64,000 nt of DNA, from contig JAXMHH010000002.1 in the NCBI GenBank assembly GCA_046346845.1, positions 186,001 to 250,000 of the forward strand, given 5' to 3'. The position numbers and the translations under genes were made by a program. Positions within the stretch are counted from its first letter, which is position 1; each line of letters starts with the position of its first letter. Source of the stretch: DSSB01 sp046346845. GTDB taxonomy: Bacteria; UBA10199; DSSB01. This document shows, piece after piece, positions 51,183 to 59,037 of this stretch. Below the pieces are notes generated by a model. The model was not told the DNA's origin, did not search any database, and saw nothing but the letters and a program-made list of their open reading frames with translations.

Positions 51183-51263
51183 TAGTTACCCATATGAAAT
51201 ATTTATCATTTATGCCATCTTTCCTAACTAATTAATAATATTAAGAAATATTATTTAAGAAAA

Positions 51264-51281
51264 CTGGCATCTCCCTTGCTT
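51264..51281 (+). promoter_or_regulatory. Sigma-54 promoter candidate for the gene at 51307
   Basis: CTGGCAT-N5-TTGCTT: GG at 51266-51267, GC at 51278-51279. Start expected near 51291, just before AAGGAGA and the ATG at 51307. Confidence 0.8.
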
Positions 51282-51306
51282 TTCTATCTCGGCAAGGAGA
51301 ATCGCC

Positions 51307-52830
51307 ATGGAAAACAACCTCAACACCAGTACCCGCGGAATTCGAAACCTCGAAGCCTTCGCTCCGGTCGCCGCCAAGTCGTTGCAAGCCCAGCAGGCCG
51401 CGAGCCAAGGCCCCGCCGCGGCGAACGCCGATTTAGTCCAGTGGTACGAGCAGGCCTACGCCTACTACAACGCGGTGCTGGCGGGAGACCCCAATACTCC
51501 GCATCCCAGCGCCGAGGCATGGAACTCCTTTCTTCAGCAAATGAATTGGGCCGCGGCCCAATTGGGTTATGGCCAGCCCCAGGCCTGGGACCCCACCGCT
51601 GCAGCCATGCAGGGCGGAGCTCCCATGGCCGGCCATTCCCAATTAGGCCTTCCCCAGGGCGCCTCCCTAGGCACCATGGACAACATCGTGTGGACCAATG
51701 AGAAGGCTGAGATCCGTTTCGACGGCCAGTCCGCCACCCACGACATCTGGAGCAACGATGTGGCCGTCACTGTCGACTCTCTCTCCGCGCATGTGACTTC
51801 GGAGATCACCACCGACACCCGCCTCAACCCGCCCGAGGAGGTCCTGAAGATCATCGTGAAGGACCCCGCGACCGGCGGTGAGAGCGTGTACTTCGTTCAC
51901 GACTACGAGGACGCGAAGGTGAAGGTCCAGACTTCGGAGCAGAGTCAACTAGAAGACGCCTCGGGCAGGACTGAATGGGAAAAGTTCGACCCCACGGCGA
52001 AGGCCAAGACGAGCAAACCCGAAGCCAGCATCGAAGGCGAGGTCCGCGCTGACGGGGCCATCGTTTATGAGCCGGAGTTCTCCGGTGAAACCGTGGATTT
52101 CTTCGCCCAAGGCGGCAAAGATCAAGAGCATATTGTCTATGCCGACGCAAACATCACGGTTCGCCCCTCTGACAAGGTCGAGGTTCACCAAGGCTCGAAT
52201 GAGATGATCTTGGTAATGGTGAAACACCGCGACGGCAGCATTGATTACTATGAAGTCCAAAAGGGTTATAAGGTCAACGTCAATGCCAACGCTGAGTACA
52301 TCAGCATCCTGGGCAAAAAGACGGCCGAGGTCCCCGAGTCGCTGACCGACCGCGTTACTATCAATGGAAAAACCAGTCAGATCGAAGAAACTACCTCGGA
52401 GACGGGTATTGATGCCGACTCGATCGTCCAAAATTTAATCGATACGGCCGGTCTTAACAGCCCCGAGCAGCTGATGAACGCGCTAAAATCGGCGGGTTAC
52501 GATTTCGAAAAAATCGAAGATTTCAAAAAGGCCCTGAAGGATGGGAGCTTCCCGGGCGCGCTGGCGGACCCAAAATTCGGAGAGTTCCTCTATATCCTCG
52601 ACAAGGAAATCCAAACCGCTTGGCAAAAACCTGGTATTGACGGTCAAGGCGTGACCAACCGAATTGCTGAACTGATTCAGATATTAATGCCCAATGAAAT
52701 TGTCTCCGCCCTATCCGACACCAAGGAAGGATATGAAGGTTCTTTTTCGGTCACGGGCAAACGCTACAATTGGCATGTCTATGGAAACAGACACATTGAT
52801 GTTTTGGCGGAGGCTGCTGATACCGAGTAG
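51307..52830 (+). CDS. Hypothetical beta-repeat protein, predicted sigma-54 target
   Basis: A 507-residue protein with no signal peptide. Residues 1-130 are Ala/Gln-rich and helical (LQAQQAASQGPAAANADL). Residues 130-350 contain two related beta units: EVLKIIVKDPATGGESVYF followed by AKVKVQT, and EMILVMVKHRDGSIDYYEV followed by YKVNVNANAE. The C-terminal 120 residues are helical. The length, low Cys content and lack of a signal suggest a cytoplasmic protein or one exported by a route not seen here. It probably shares a transcript with the gene at 52894. Confidence 0.75.
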   Translation: MENNLNTSTRGIRNLEAFAPVAAKSLQAQQAASQGPAAANADLVQWYEQAYAYYNAVLAGDPNTPHPSAEAWNSFLQQMNWAAAQLGYGQPQAWDPTAAAMQGGAPMAGHSQLGLPQGASLGTMDNIVWTNEKAEIRFDGQSATHDIWSNDVAVTVDSLSAHVTSEITTDTRLNPPEEVLKIIVKDPATGGESVYFVHDYEDAKVKVQTSEQSQLEDASGRTEWEKFDPTAKAKTSKPEASIEGEVRADGAIVYEPEFSGETVDFFAQGGKDQEHIVYADANITVRPSDKVEVHQGSNEMILVMVKHRDGSIDYYEVQKGYKVNVNANAEYISILGKKTAEVPESLTDRVTINGKTSQIEETTSETGIDADSIVQNLIDTAGLNSPEQLMNALKSAGYDFEKIEDFKKALKDGSFPGALADPKFGEFLYILDKEIQTAWQKPGIDGQGVTNRIAELIQILMPNEIVSALSDTKEGYEGSFSVTGKRYNWHVYGNRHIDVLAEAADTE

Positions 52831-52893
52831 TGCAAATGCGTGGACCTCTCCTACTCGAGATCCGTGAAAAAATTAATAAACAGGGAGCACAAA

Positions 52894-53418
52894 ATGAAAA
52901 ACGTCGAGAGAAACCAAAAAATCGTCACCCTACCATCCGCGGGAACTGCGGGTTCAAAAAAACCTTCCGGCCAAGTCCACGTGCAGTCCAAAACGGGGGA
53001 TAGGTCTAAAGCTCCTGGTCGGGACCCCGCAAATGCCACGGCCAAGTCCGGCAACAGGGCCCAAGCGGAATCAGGCTCCTCCGCCAAAGGGAACCTCGTC
53101 GGTCCCGAGGCAAAAAAAGCGGGCGAGTTCAGCTCAAGTCGCAACGAAATAATTCTTAAAGCAAATTCAAAATCCGATGCTCTCTCGCCTGAAGACCGGA
53201 TACGAATGATGAAGATATTGCAAGACATTACCAATCAAGCCATCCCATCGGTGACTCGCTTCAATCCAGCCACGCGCCCAGGGAAAAATGCGGGAGGCTC
53301 TTCCGAGAGGAAGGACCTGCCCTCCAATGGAGGAGAGGTGATAACCAATGCCACCGGGAAAAAATGGATGCCCGCAAAAACTCCTCGGCCTAAGGTAAAA
53401 ATCATCCGAACCTACTGA
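52894..53418 (+). CDS. Hypothetical disordered basic protein
   Basis: A 174-residue protein. I chose ATG 52894, preceded by AGGGAG, over the upstream GTG at 52840. It is rich in Lys, Ser, Gly and Pro and probably disordered except for a short helix (SPEDRIRMMKILQDITNQAI). There is no signal peptide or membrane span. It follows the gene at 51307 after 63 bp and ends before a hairpin, so the two form an operon. A chaperone or secretion partner for the larger protein is conceivable, but nothing in the sequence proves it. Confidence 0.65.
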   Translation: MKNVERNQKIVTLPSAGTAGSKKPSGQVHVQSKTGDRSKAPGRDPANATAKSGNRAQAESGSSAKGNLVGPEAKKAGEFSSSRNEIILKANSKSDALSPEDRIRMMKILQDITNQAIPSVTRFNPATRPGKNAGGSSERKDLPSNGGEVITNATGKKWMPAKTPRPKVKIIRTY

Positions 53419-53466
53419 GCACCGTAGAAAAAACCACCACCAGAAATAAATAGTTTGCCCGTTTAG

Positions 53467-53509
53467 AGGGCCCGTATCGATGGTGAAGATATGGGCCCTT
53501 TCCCTTTCA
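53467..53509 (+). terminator. Probable terminator of the 51307-52894 operon
   Basis: Eleven-base arms (53467-53477 with 53489-53499) with one G.T-type mismatch and an 11-base loop, followed by TTCCCTTTC. The pyrimidine tail is imperfect. Confidence 0.55.
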
Positions 53510-53666
53510 AGCCCATCAAAAAAATGTTTCGGAGCAGCTCGACTTGCTTCGAACCCGTGATGAAGAGGCCTTTCCAATCTTCCCGCACTAAGACAAGCGG
53601 GTTGCGCTGAAGTTCCGTCGTTAGGGCGATGGATGAGAGAGGCCCCCCAGAACGAAAAAACCCGAT

Positions 53667-53682
53667 GGTAAAAAAAATTACT
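53667..53682 (+). promoter_or_regulatory. GGTAA-N6-TTACC-type element (53.7 kb)
   Basis: GGTAA-AAAAAA-TTACT, 82 bp upstream of the -24 GG. A second, weaker copy (GGGTAAAAAATCGGG) starts at 53699. Confidence 0.6.
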
Positions 53683-53753
53683 CATCCCTAATTTTTATGG
53701 GTAAAAAATCGGGCCGCCTCGCATAACTTATTGAAACAAATATATTTTATTAA

Positions 53754-53771
53754 TTGGCATCTTCCTTGCTT
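53754..53771 (+). promoter_or_regulatory. Sigma-54 promoter candidate for the gene at 53819
   Basis: TTGGCAT-N5-TTGCTT: GG at 53756-53757, GC at 53768-53769. Start expected near 53781. Confidence 0.82.
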
Positions 53772-53818
53772 TTTACTCCGATTGTCGGGCTTGGGTGCTA
53801 AAAAACCAAGGAGGATCT

Positions 53819-54451
53819 ATGAAGAAAATCATCATTACACCCCTACTGGCCTTAAGTGCCTTAGCCACCTGCCTGTGGGGCGTTTCGGCGCGAGCCGAAA
53901 CTATTTTCATTCCGGCGGTCTGGATTACCTCCGGCGACGCCGAGACGATGGCCGATCAGTTTTGCATCACTCCGGAGGGAACGGACACCTCCGATCCAAG
54001 CTGCCAACAAGAGATCGATACCTGCCGGACCGCTGTCAAAATGACCATGCTGGCCAAGATGCTCAATCTAAAATCTGCGGGCGAATGCATGCCTGCGTCC
54101 GGGAATGCCGATGCCGATCCCACCATTTATCCCTTCGGCTGCAAGCACAGCGACGCCCTCGCAGGAGTCCAAAAGGTCGTCGAAGCCGCGGACGCGTCGA
54201 ATGACTTCGATGCTGAAATCCAGAATTCTTGCAAGACAGTGCAAAACAATGATGGAGCCGGCGCTGCCGATACAACGGGTGGCACTAACGACCAAGGGTC
54301 CAATCCTGTCGACGTCAATGCCGGAGAAAATGGCGGCGGCTGCTCCCTGTCGGTACCCGCACCGTTAGCGGAATGGCCTTCCCTGATCATGGCTGGCTTC
54401 GCCCTGCTCTTGTTCGGCCTTATCCGCAAAATCCACCGTAAGGGCTTATAA
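53819..54451 (+). CDS. Cys-rich exported protein with C-terminal Gly-Cys sorting-type tail
   Basis: A 210-residue protein, ATG behind AAGGAGG. The signal peptide ends at ARA near residue 25. The mature part is helical with paired cysteines, including CQQEIDTC (C-x6-C). It ends with NGGGCSLS, a membrane span and a basic end (RKIHRKGL). The same tail and the C-x6-C unit recur in the genes at 57339 and 59038; the C-x6-C alone recurs at 54697. It probably ends up lipid-anchored or surface-exposed after cleavage next to the Cys. Function unknown. Confidence 0.8.
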   Translation: MKKIIITPLLALSALATCLWGVSARAETIFIPAVWITSGDAETMADQFCITPEGTDTSDPSCQQEIDTCRTAVKMTMLAKMLNLKSAGECMPASGNADADPTIYPFGCKHSDALAGVQKVVEAADASNDFDAEIQNSCKTVQNNDGAGAADTTGGTNDQGSNPVDVNAGENGGGCSLSVPAPLAEWPSLIMAGFALLLFGLIRKIHRKGL

Positions 54452-54468
54452 ACACCACCCTCTCTGAA

Positions 54469-54499
54469 GCCCGCCCCATTTTGGGGCGGGCCCATTTTT
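54469..54499 (+). terminator. Intrinsic terminator after the gene at 53819
   Basis: Perfect nine-base stem GCCCGCCCC/GGGGCGGGC (54469-54477, 54483-54491), loop of five, followed by CCATTTTTG. Confidence 0.88.
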
Positions 54500-54617
54500 G
54501 AGGCCCCGTAATTTGACCAGGGAAAATCCTTGCATCAAAATTTTGACGATTTCGGGGAATTCCCTCAAAATGAATGAGAATAAATAGGCAATTATCCTGA
54601 AAATACTCGATTTTTGT

Positions 54618-54635
54618 TTGGCATTTTTCTTGCTT
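54618..54635 (+). promoter_or_regulatory. Sigma-54 promoter candidate for the 54697-55710 operon
   Basis: TTGGCAT-N5-TTGCTT: GG at 54620-54621, GC at 54632-54633. Start expected near 54645. No good GGTAA-type element lies at the usual distance; a GGGAATTCCC palindrome is centred about 60 bp upstream. Confidence 0.75.
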
Positions 54636-54696
54636 AAAGTCTTCTCAAAGGGATCGAAAAGCCGAAGAAGGGCGCATAACACAAAGGGGATTTCTT

Positions 54697-55686
54697 ATGG
54701 GTAAGGGAGTCGTTTTCACCATTGGGATTTTTTTTGGGGTCATCGGGCTTTCGGTCATCAATACCCAAGCTCTTCGCGCGGCTCCATCCAGTTATGATGA
54801 ATGCAGCCGGGACTGCAACCGGGAGGCGGAGGTAATAAAATGTGTCCAAGAGGTCCAGGATTGTTACCGAAGCGTGGACCAAGCAAAATCCGACGATGGC
54901 AACAATAATGACGATACTAAGGGAGACAGCAATAATCGAGGGGACAGGATCGGCATCGCCAGGGAACCCAATCTCTGCGACGGCCTGACCCCTTTGTATA
55001 AGAAGGAGAAATGCATTGAGCTGACGACGACCAACCTCGCGGCGGGAGATAAATATGTCGTCGACGAACGATATTGGAACAAATCCCTGCAGCAAATCTT
55101 CTGTTCGGAAGAATTTCTCACCAATAATGACGAGCAAGAATGTCGGGAGGCCGTCAATCTCTCCTGTCGATTCTCGCTCAAGTCAAAAGTGAAGGATCTG
55201 GTCCACAGCTTGGGCACGCCTTGCGAGGTGACAGACGGAGGTTGGCGCTGTCCCGCGGGACCTTGGTTTAGCGCCGCTAGCGCCTTCCTCAAGGCCGCCA
55301 TCGCCCACCAAGACCCGGGTTTTGCCAAGGTCCAGGACCAAATCGTCACCAAGTGCTCACGTTATTCCATCGATGAAGACGAGTGGTTGGACGAAAGGGT
55401 GGAGCATGAATGCCTCCCTTCTTATAAACCCTTCAATATCCAAAAGCGGGAATGCAGCGCGGCGATCAACGGCACCTGCAAACTGCTCCTCCGAGGCCTA
55501 TTGCGAAAGGCCATCCTTGAGATGCGGGATACCAGCAACAAACCCCTTTGTGACGAAACGGAAGCTGGTTGGGATTGCCCTACCTTAGAATGGATCAAGA
55601 AAAACCAAAGCCTCACCCAAGAAATCCGAAGCAATCCGCAAATAGACAGGGTCACTGGGTATATCGAGGGAGTTTGTCGTCCCTAA
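54697..55686 (+). CDS. Cys-rich exported protein
   Basis: A 329-residue protein with AAGGGGA before the ATG and a signal peptide ending near residue 28. It starts with ECSRDC and CVQEVQDC (C-x6-C), then an acidic Asn-rich linker. Two similar domains of about 85 residues follow, each with a CREAVNLSC- or CSAAINGTC-type pair, a helix and GWRCP or GWDCP, so the C-terminal half is a tandem duplication. Unlike its neighbours it lacks the Gly-Cys tail. It is followed after 23 bp by a lipoprotein gene, so the two probably form an operon. Confidence 0.78.
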   Translation: MGKGVVFTIGIFFGVIGLSVINTQALRAAPSSYDECSRDCNREAEVIKCVQEVQDCYRSVDQAKSDDGNNNDDTKGDSNNRGDRIGIAREPNLCDGLTPLYKKEKCIELTTTNLAAGDKYVVDERYWNKSLQQIFCSEEFLTNNDEQECREAVNLSCRFSLKSKVKDLVHSLGTPCEVTDGGWRCPAGPWFSAASAFLKAAIAHQDPGFAKVQDQIVTKCSRYSIDEDEWLDERVEHECLPSYKPFNIQKRECSAAINGTCKLLLRGLLRKAILEMRDTSNKPLCDETEAGWDCPTLEWIKKNQSLTQEIRSNPQIDRVTGYIEGVCRP

Positions 55687-55709
55687 TTTCTTTGAGTTGA
55701 GGAGACCCC

Positions 55710-57056
55710 ATGCCTTTGGCCTATCCCATTATCAGCGCGCTTGCCATTTTAGGCCTCGCTTCTTGTTCCAAGGAGGAATCCACCGAGACCTCCGAAACCG
55801 CCTCCCGGGGGGACGCTCCCGCCCTGGTGCCGATTGAGGCCGTGAACACGAGCCCTACTGGGATGGCCGGTGTATCTCGCTCTCCTACCTTCCCCCGGCT
55901 CAACGCCACTGGAGACCAGATTTTCTTCGAGGGCTACGGCAAAGATCCCGGCGGCCAGTTCACGAAGGACTTTTTTATTTCGAAATCGGATCGAAGCGTT
56001 GAGCTGATCAGCCTGTCCCCTCAAGGACAACCTGCTTTTTTTCCAGCCAGGGATACCGCCGAAATTCCGCAGCGGCAGGGATTCGACACGGCCATGGACG
56101 CCCTCGGTAATCGGGTCGCCTTCGAGGCCTTCCATTCGCTGGTCGCATCCGGCGATGGGGCCCACGTCAATCTCTTCGTCAGGTCACGAGAGACTGCCGC
56201 ACCCTTTCAGATTTCCCTGACTCCGGAGGGGAAGGAACCCAACGGCCATAGCGTCCTGCCCTTTATGAGCGGCAACGGCGAGTGTCTGGCCTTCATTTCC
56301 GGAGCTACTGATCTGGTGGCGGGCGACCTTAACGGCCAAGCGGATGCCTTCCTCTATTCTATTCGCTCCGGAAAACTATTCCTGCTCACAAACTATGCCA
56401 GCCAGTCGCCCATCCCTGGCGAAGCCAAGTCCGTGAGCCTGAGTTCCGATTGTAAAACCGCTTCGCTTTATGCAGACGATTCCCTATGGTTGATGCCTTT
56501 GGATGGCACCGGTGAAAAAGTAAACGTAACGAGTCGGACGGCCCTCGCCGATTCTTCGGGAGAGCTCAATTATTACGGGGGGCAGTCCGCGCTGGACGCG
56601 CAGGGCCGGCGATTGGCCTTCACCGCCCTCTCTTCGGGCGTTTCACAAATCTTTTTATGGGATCGAGACACGGGGATAGCCGAATTGGTCAGCCATACGC
56701 CCAACGGCGAACCGGGAGACGGCGACAGCGTTACGCCCAGTCTGAGCGAGGACGGACGTTTTGTGGCCTTCGATTCGAGCGCTTCCAATCTTGTGGAAAA
56801 AGACACCAACCAACAGCGCGACGTCTTCGTCTACGACCGCAGATCCAAGAAATTAAGCAGGGTCAGCGTCGGACTCCATGGCGAGGAGGGGGAGGAGATT
56901 TCCACCCTTCCGCACCTCAGCGGCAACGGCGGATACGTGGTATTCGTCAGTAAAAACAGGCGCGGCTTTCCTCCCCCGGCCTCAGGGGACGATCCTTCTT
57001 CTGCTCCACCGACTAGGCTTTTTCGCGTGGGTTTGGATTATTTTTTTGGGAACTGA
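55710..57056 (+). CDS. Lipoprotein with TolB/PD40-type beta-propeller
   Basis: A 448-residue protein with GAGGAGA before the ATG and a lipobox LASC near residue 19. The mature part has repeated D-x-x-G-x-x-(I/V/L)-x-F motifs, such as NATGDQIFFEG, DALGNRVAFEA, DAQGRRLAFTA and EDGRFVAFDS. These are PD40/WD40-like blades of a six-bladed propeller as in TolB. Such proteins bind partners in the periplasm or at the surface. It follows the Cys-rich gene at 54697 and is probably co-expressed with it. Confidence 0.82.
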   Translation: MPLAYPIISALAILGLASCSKEESTETSETASRGDAPALVPIEAVNTSPTGMAGVSRSPTFPRLNATGDQIFFEGYGKDPGGQFTKDFFISKSDRSVELISLSPQGQPAFFPARDTAEIPQRQGFDTAMDALGNRVAFEAFHSLVASGDGAHVNLFVRSRETAAPFQISLTPEGKEPNGHSVLPFMSGNGECLAFISGATDLVAGDLNGQADAFLYSIRSGKLFLLTNYASQSPIPGEAKSVSLSSDCKTASLYADDSLWLMPLDGTGEKVNVTSRTALADSSGELNYYGGQSALDAQGRRLAFTALSSGVSQIFLWDRDTGIAELVSHTPNGEPGDGDSVTPSLSEDGRFVAFDSSASNLVEKDTNQQRDVFVYDRRSKKLSRVSVGLHGEEGEEISTLPHLSGNGGYVVFVSKNRRGFPPPASGDDPSSAPPTRLFRVGLDYFFGN

Positions 57057-57197
57057 GTCTTTTCATTTCGGGTCCTTTTCCTATTAGGATTCCCGAAACC
57101 CCTGCCTCAATAATTTATTCCATTGATGTCGTTTCCTCACTTTGACTTGGTCTGGTTAAGGAATCGGGAGCAAGCAATTAGCCCTTAACAAGTCAGT

Positions 57198-57213
57198 GGT
57201 GAAAAAAATTACC
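57198..57213 (+). promoter_or_regulatory. GGTAA-N6-TTACC-type element (57.2 kb)
   Basis: GGTGA-AAAAAA-TTACC, 93 bp upstream of the -24 GG. A second partial copy (AGGTAAAAAAACTG) starts at 57222. Confidence 0.6.
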
Positions 57214-57295
57214 AATAAAAGAGGTAAAAAAACTGTGGCCTTTCCCTTAATGAATTTAATCCTTTGAAATTAAACAACAATTTACAGAGTTATCT

Positions 57296-57313
57296 TTGGC
57301 ACAATGATTGAAT
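57296..57313 (+). promoter_or_regulatory. Sigma-54 promoter candidate for the gene at 57339
   Basis: TTGGCAC-N5-TTGAAT: GG at 57298-57299, GA at 57310-57311 instead of GC. Start expected near 57323, before the GAGAGG site. Confidence 0.62.
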
Positions 57314-57338
57314 TAGGAAACGTCGAGAGGCGTTTCCT

Positions 57339-58235
57339 ATGAAAAAAATAATACTGTTTTCCTTGAGCCTGATCACCCTCCCCCTCCTTTCGGAGAGTTT
57401 AGCCCACGCCGGTTCCGTCACGGGAACCGTATGCGGCCTCCTCTCCGCAGGCACCCTCTGTAAACCCGAGGCCAAAGAATCCCTTCCCACAGACGGGCAA
57501 CCCGGCGAAGTGCCCGAGGGGACTTCGGAAGAGGTCGCCACCACTAACGACCCAACGGTGACTTACACCTTCTCGGAGACCGAGTTGGAAGAAAAAAGCG
57601 CGAAGGCCTGTCTCCAGGTCATGAAAATAGAATGCGTTTCGGAATTCGTGGATTGCAACGCCAAGACCCTTCAGGACCTTCAAGCCCTGATGGATCAATA
57701 CTGTAGTCCGACGGTCGCTGCCGTCGCAGGCAAGCTTCATAAGTCTTGGAAATGCGGCGAAGTGGTGAAGCAAGAAGCTGATTACTTACTTAAAAACGAT
57801 CCCATTCCCTTCCAGGAGCACTGTGAGAAGCAGGCTGAAGCCGCCTCCGATCCTAAAGAAGAACCTACATTGCAAATCACCAAGCTCCCCGGCACCTCCG
57901 GCCCAATGATCGTCCATATCGAAAGCATCGATCAAAAACCAAAATTTCCATTTATCCCCGAGGCCTTTCCTCAGAAGCCGGATTTCACCCTGGATCCTGA
58001 TAAGGCACGTCTCGCCGGAGAAGAAGAGGCTAATGGCGATGAACCGACGGAAGACGAGGAAAACACCGCAAAGATAAGCACGGGCGCCTTGCCCAGTCTG
58101 GTCGGCGGAGGCTGCAGCATTAGTCCAGCCGCGCTCAGCAACCCGGGGCTTGCGGAAGACTTGGCCGGCGCCCTTCCGTGGGGCTTCGCTCTGGTCGCCC
58201 TCAAGTTGAAGGGCAAGAGGCGAAAGAAGACCTAA
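57339..58235 (+). CDS. Cys-rich exported protein with C-terminal Gly-Cys sorting-type tail
   Basis: A 298-residue protein with a signal peptide ending near residue 23. A Thr/Glu-rich linker is followed by a helical Cys domain with ACLQVMKIEC, CVSEFVDC, QYCS, KCGE and EHCEKQ. An acidic, Pro-rich stretch leads to GGGCSIS, a membrane span and KGKRRKK. It is paralogous in plan to the genes at 53819 and 59038. A strong terminator follows 27 bp after the stop, so the barrel-like gene at 58311 depends on read-through or its own promoter. Confidence 0.8.
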   Translation: MKKIILFSLSLITLPLLSESLAHAGSVTGTVCGLLSAGTLCKPEAKESLPTDGQPGEVPEGTSEEVATTNDPTVTYTFSETELEEKSAKACLQVMKIECVSEFVDCNAKTLQDLQALMDQYCSPTVAAVAGKLHKSWKCGEVVKQEADYLLKNDPIPFQEHCEKQAEAASDPKEEPTLQITKLPGTSGPMIVHIESIDQKPKFPFIPEAFPQKPDFTLDPDKARLAGEEEANGDEPTEDEENTAKISTGALPSLVGGGCSISPAALSNPGLAEDLAGALPWGFALVALKLKGKRRKKT

Positions 58236-58262
58236 GTTTAATTCCTAACCCTCTCTACACCT

Positions 58263-58289
58263 GCCGCCCCCGTAAGGGGGCGGCTTTAT
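58263..58289 (+). terminator. Intrinsic terminator between the genes at 57339 and 58311
   Basis: Perfect nine-base stem GCCGCCCCC/GGGGGCGGC (58263-58271, 58276-58284), GTAA tetraloop, then TTTATT. Confidence 0.85.
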
Positions 58290-58310
58290 TAAATTGTAAA
58301 GGAAAAGACC

Positions 58311-58877
58311 ATGACCCCACCCGCCACTTTGACCCCAGCCGAAAACCGCTGGGTTTTCACCCTCAATGCCCTCGCGGGCACCACTCGCAACTTTCACCTC
58401 GGCGGACAGGCCGAGGCCAGTTATGGCTTTGGCGTTGAGGGAGGCCACCTGGCTGAGGTCGGCTTGGGTTATCAATATCTCCGTGGCCTCGGAAAACCGA
58501 AACGCCTCCAGGCCTACCCCGAAGAGAAGGGGATCAACGCCGACTTCTTCGAGGGGCATGTCCCCAGCTTGGGCCTGGCCTATACGGTGGCGATCTTTCC
58601 CAAGGCCGGGTTGGGAATCTTCGGAAATTTGGGATACGCCTTCCTCCACGAAAACCGCGATACCCAAAAGTCGGACGGAGGAACCCTCCGCGTCGAATCC
58701 GAGTACCCCAGCAATGCGGGCCTGTCCTTCCAACTGGGATTGCAGGCCACCTACAACTTCTGGGGTCCGCTCAGCGCCGACCTGCGCGCCGGCGTACACT
58801 CCCTGCCGCCGATTTGGCCGCACGACCCACGCGACATGGGCGCCCAGTTCCAATTAGGCGCGAAAGCGATGTTTTGA
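58311..58877 (+). CDS. Barrel-like protein, no signal peptide seen
   Basis: A 188-residue protein. Its alternating Gly/aromatic beta pattern (GGQAEASYGFGVEG, EVGLGYQYLRGLG, GIFGNLGYAFLHE, LGLQATYNFWG) and the terminal GAKAMF are those of small outer-membrane barrels. A signal peptide is missing from the annotated ATG, which has AAAGGAAAA upstream. Either the start is misplaced, the 5' end was lost, or the protein is not exported. It comes 26 bp after a terminator, so it may be translated from a read-through transcript. Confidence 0.65.
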   Translation: MTPPATLTPAENRWVFTLNALAGTTRNFHLGGQAEASYGFGVEGGHLAEVGLGYQYLRGLGKPKRLQAYPEEKGINADFFEGHVPSLGLAYTVAIFPKAGLGIFGNLGYAFLHENRDTQKSDGGTLRVESEYPSNAGLSFQLGLQATYNFWGPLSADLRAGVHSLPPIWPHDPRDMGAQFQLGAKAMF

Positions 58878-58887
58878 TTCTGGCGAA

Positions 58888-58903
58888 AGTAAAAAAATAT
58901 ACC
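58888..58903 (+). promoter_or_regulatory. GGTAA-N6-TTACC-type element (58.9 kb)
   Basis: AGTAA-AAAAAT-ATACC, 91 bp upstream of the -24 GG and 10 bp after the barrel-like gene. Confidence 0.5.
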
Positions 58904-58983
58904 TTTATCCTTATCTACAATCTCAATGATATTGGAATTTAAACGCAACTTATTAAAAATATTGATAAAATTCTAATCACCCT

Positions 58984-59001
58984 TTGGCACGTAGTTTGTA
59001 A
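58984..59001 (+). promoter_or_regulatory. Sigma-54 promoter candidate for the gene at 59038
   Basis: TTGGCACG-N4-TTGTAA: GG at 58986-58987, GT at 58998-58999. The -24 half is perfect including the following CG, the -12 is off-consensus. Start expected near 59011. Confidence 0.58.
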
Positions 59002-59037
59002 TTCCTCCTTGGCAGGTATGTTTCGAAGGAGGATCGT

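Larger units (their letters stand above)
50689..51306. other. 618-bp AT-rich gap with regulatory elements
   Basis: The first 450 bp show no good coding potential. A short open frame at 51023-51235 runs through the upstream element and is probably spurious. The right end holds the element at 51167 and the -24/-12 promoter at 51264. No clear promoter for the - strand operon starting at 50688 was found. Confidence 0.6.
53419..53818. other. 400-bp gap with terminator, upstream elements and promoter
   Basis: Holds the terminator at 53467, two tandem GGTAA-type elements (53667 and 53699) and the -24/-12 promoter at 53754. I see no gene between. Confidence 0.6.

Noticed and set aside
51023..51235. 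70-residue open frame upstream of the gene at 51307
   Set aside because: It runs through the upstream element and has no ribosome site or family resemblance.
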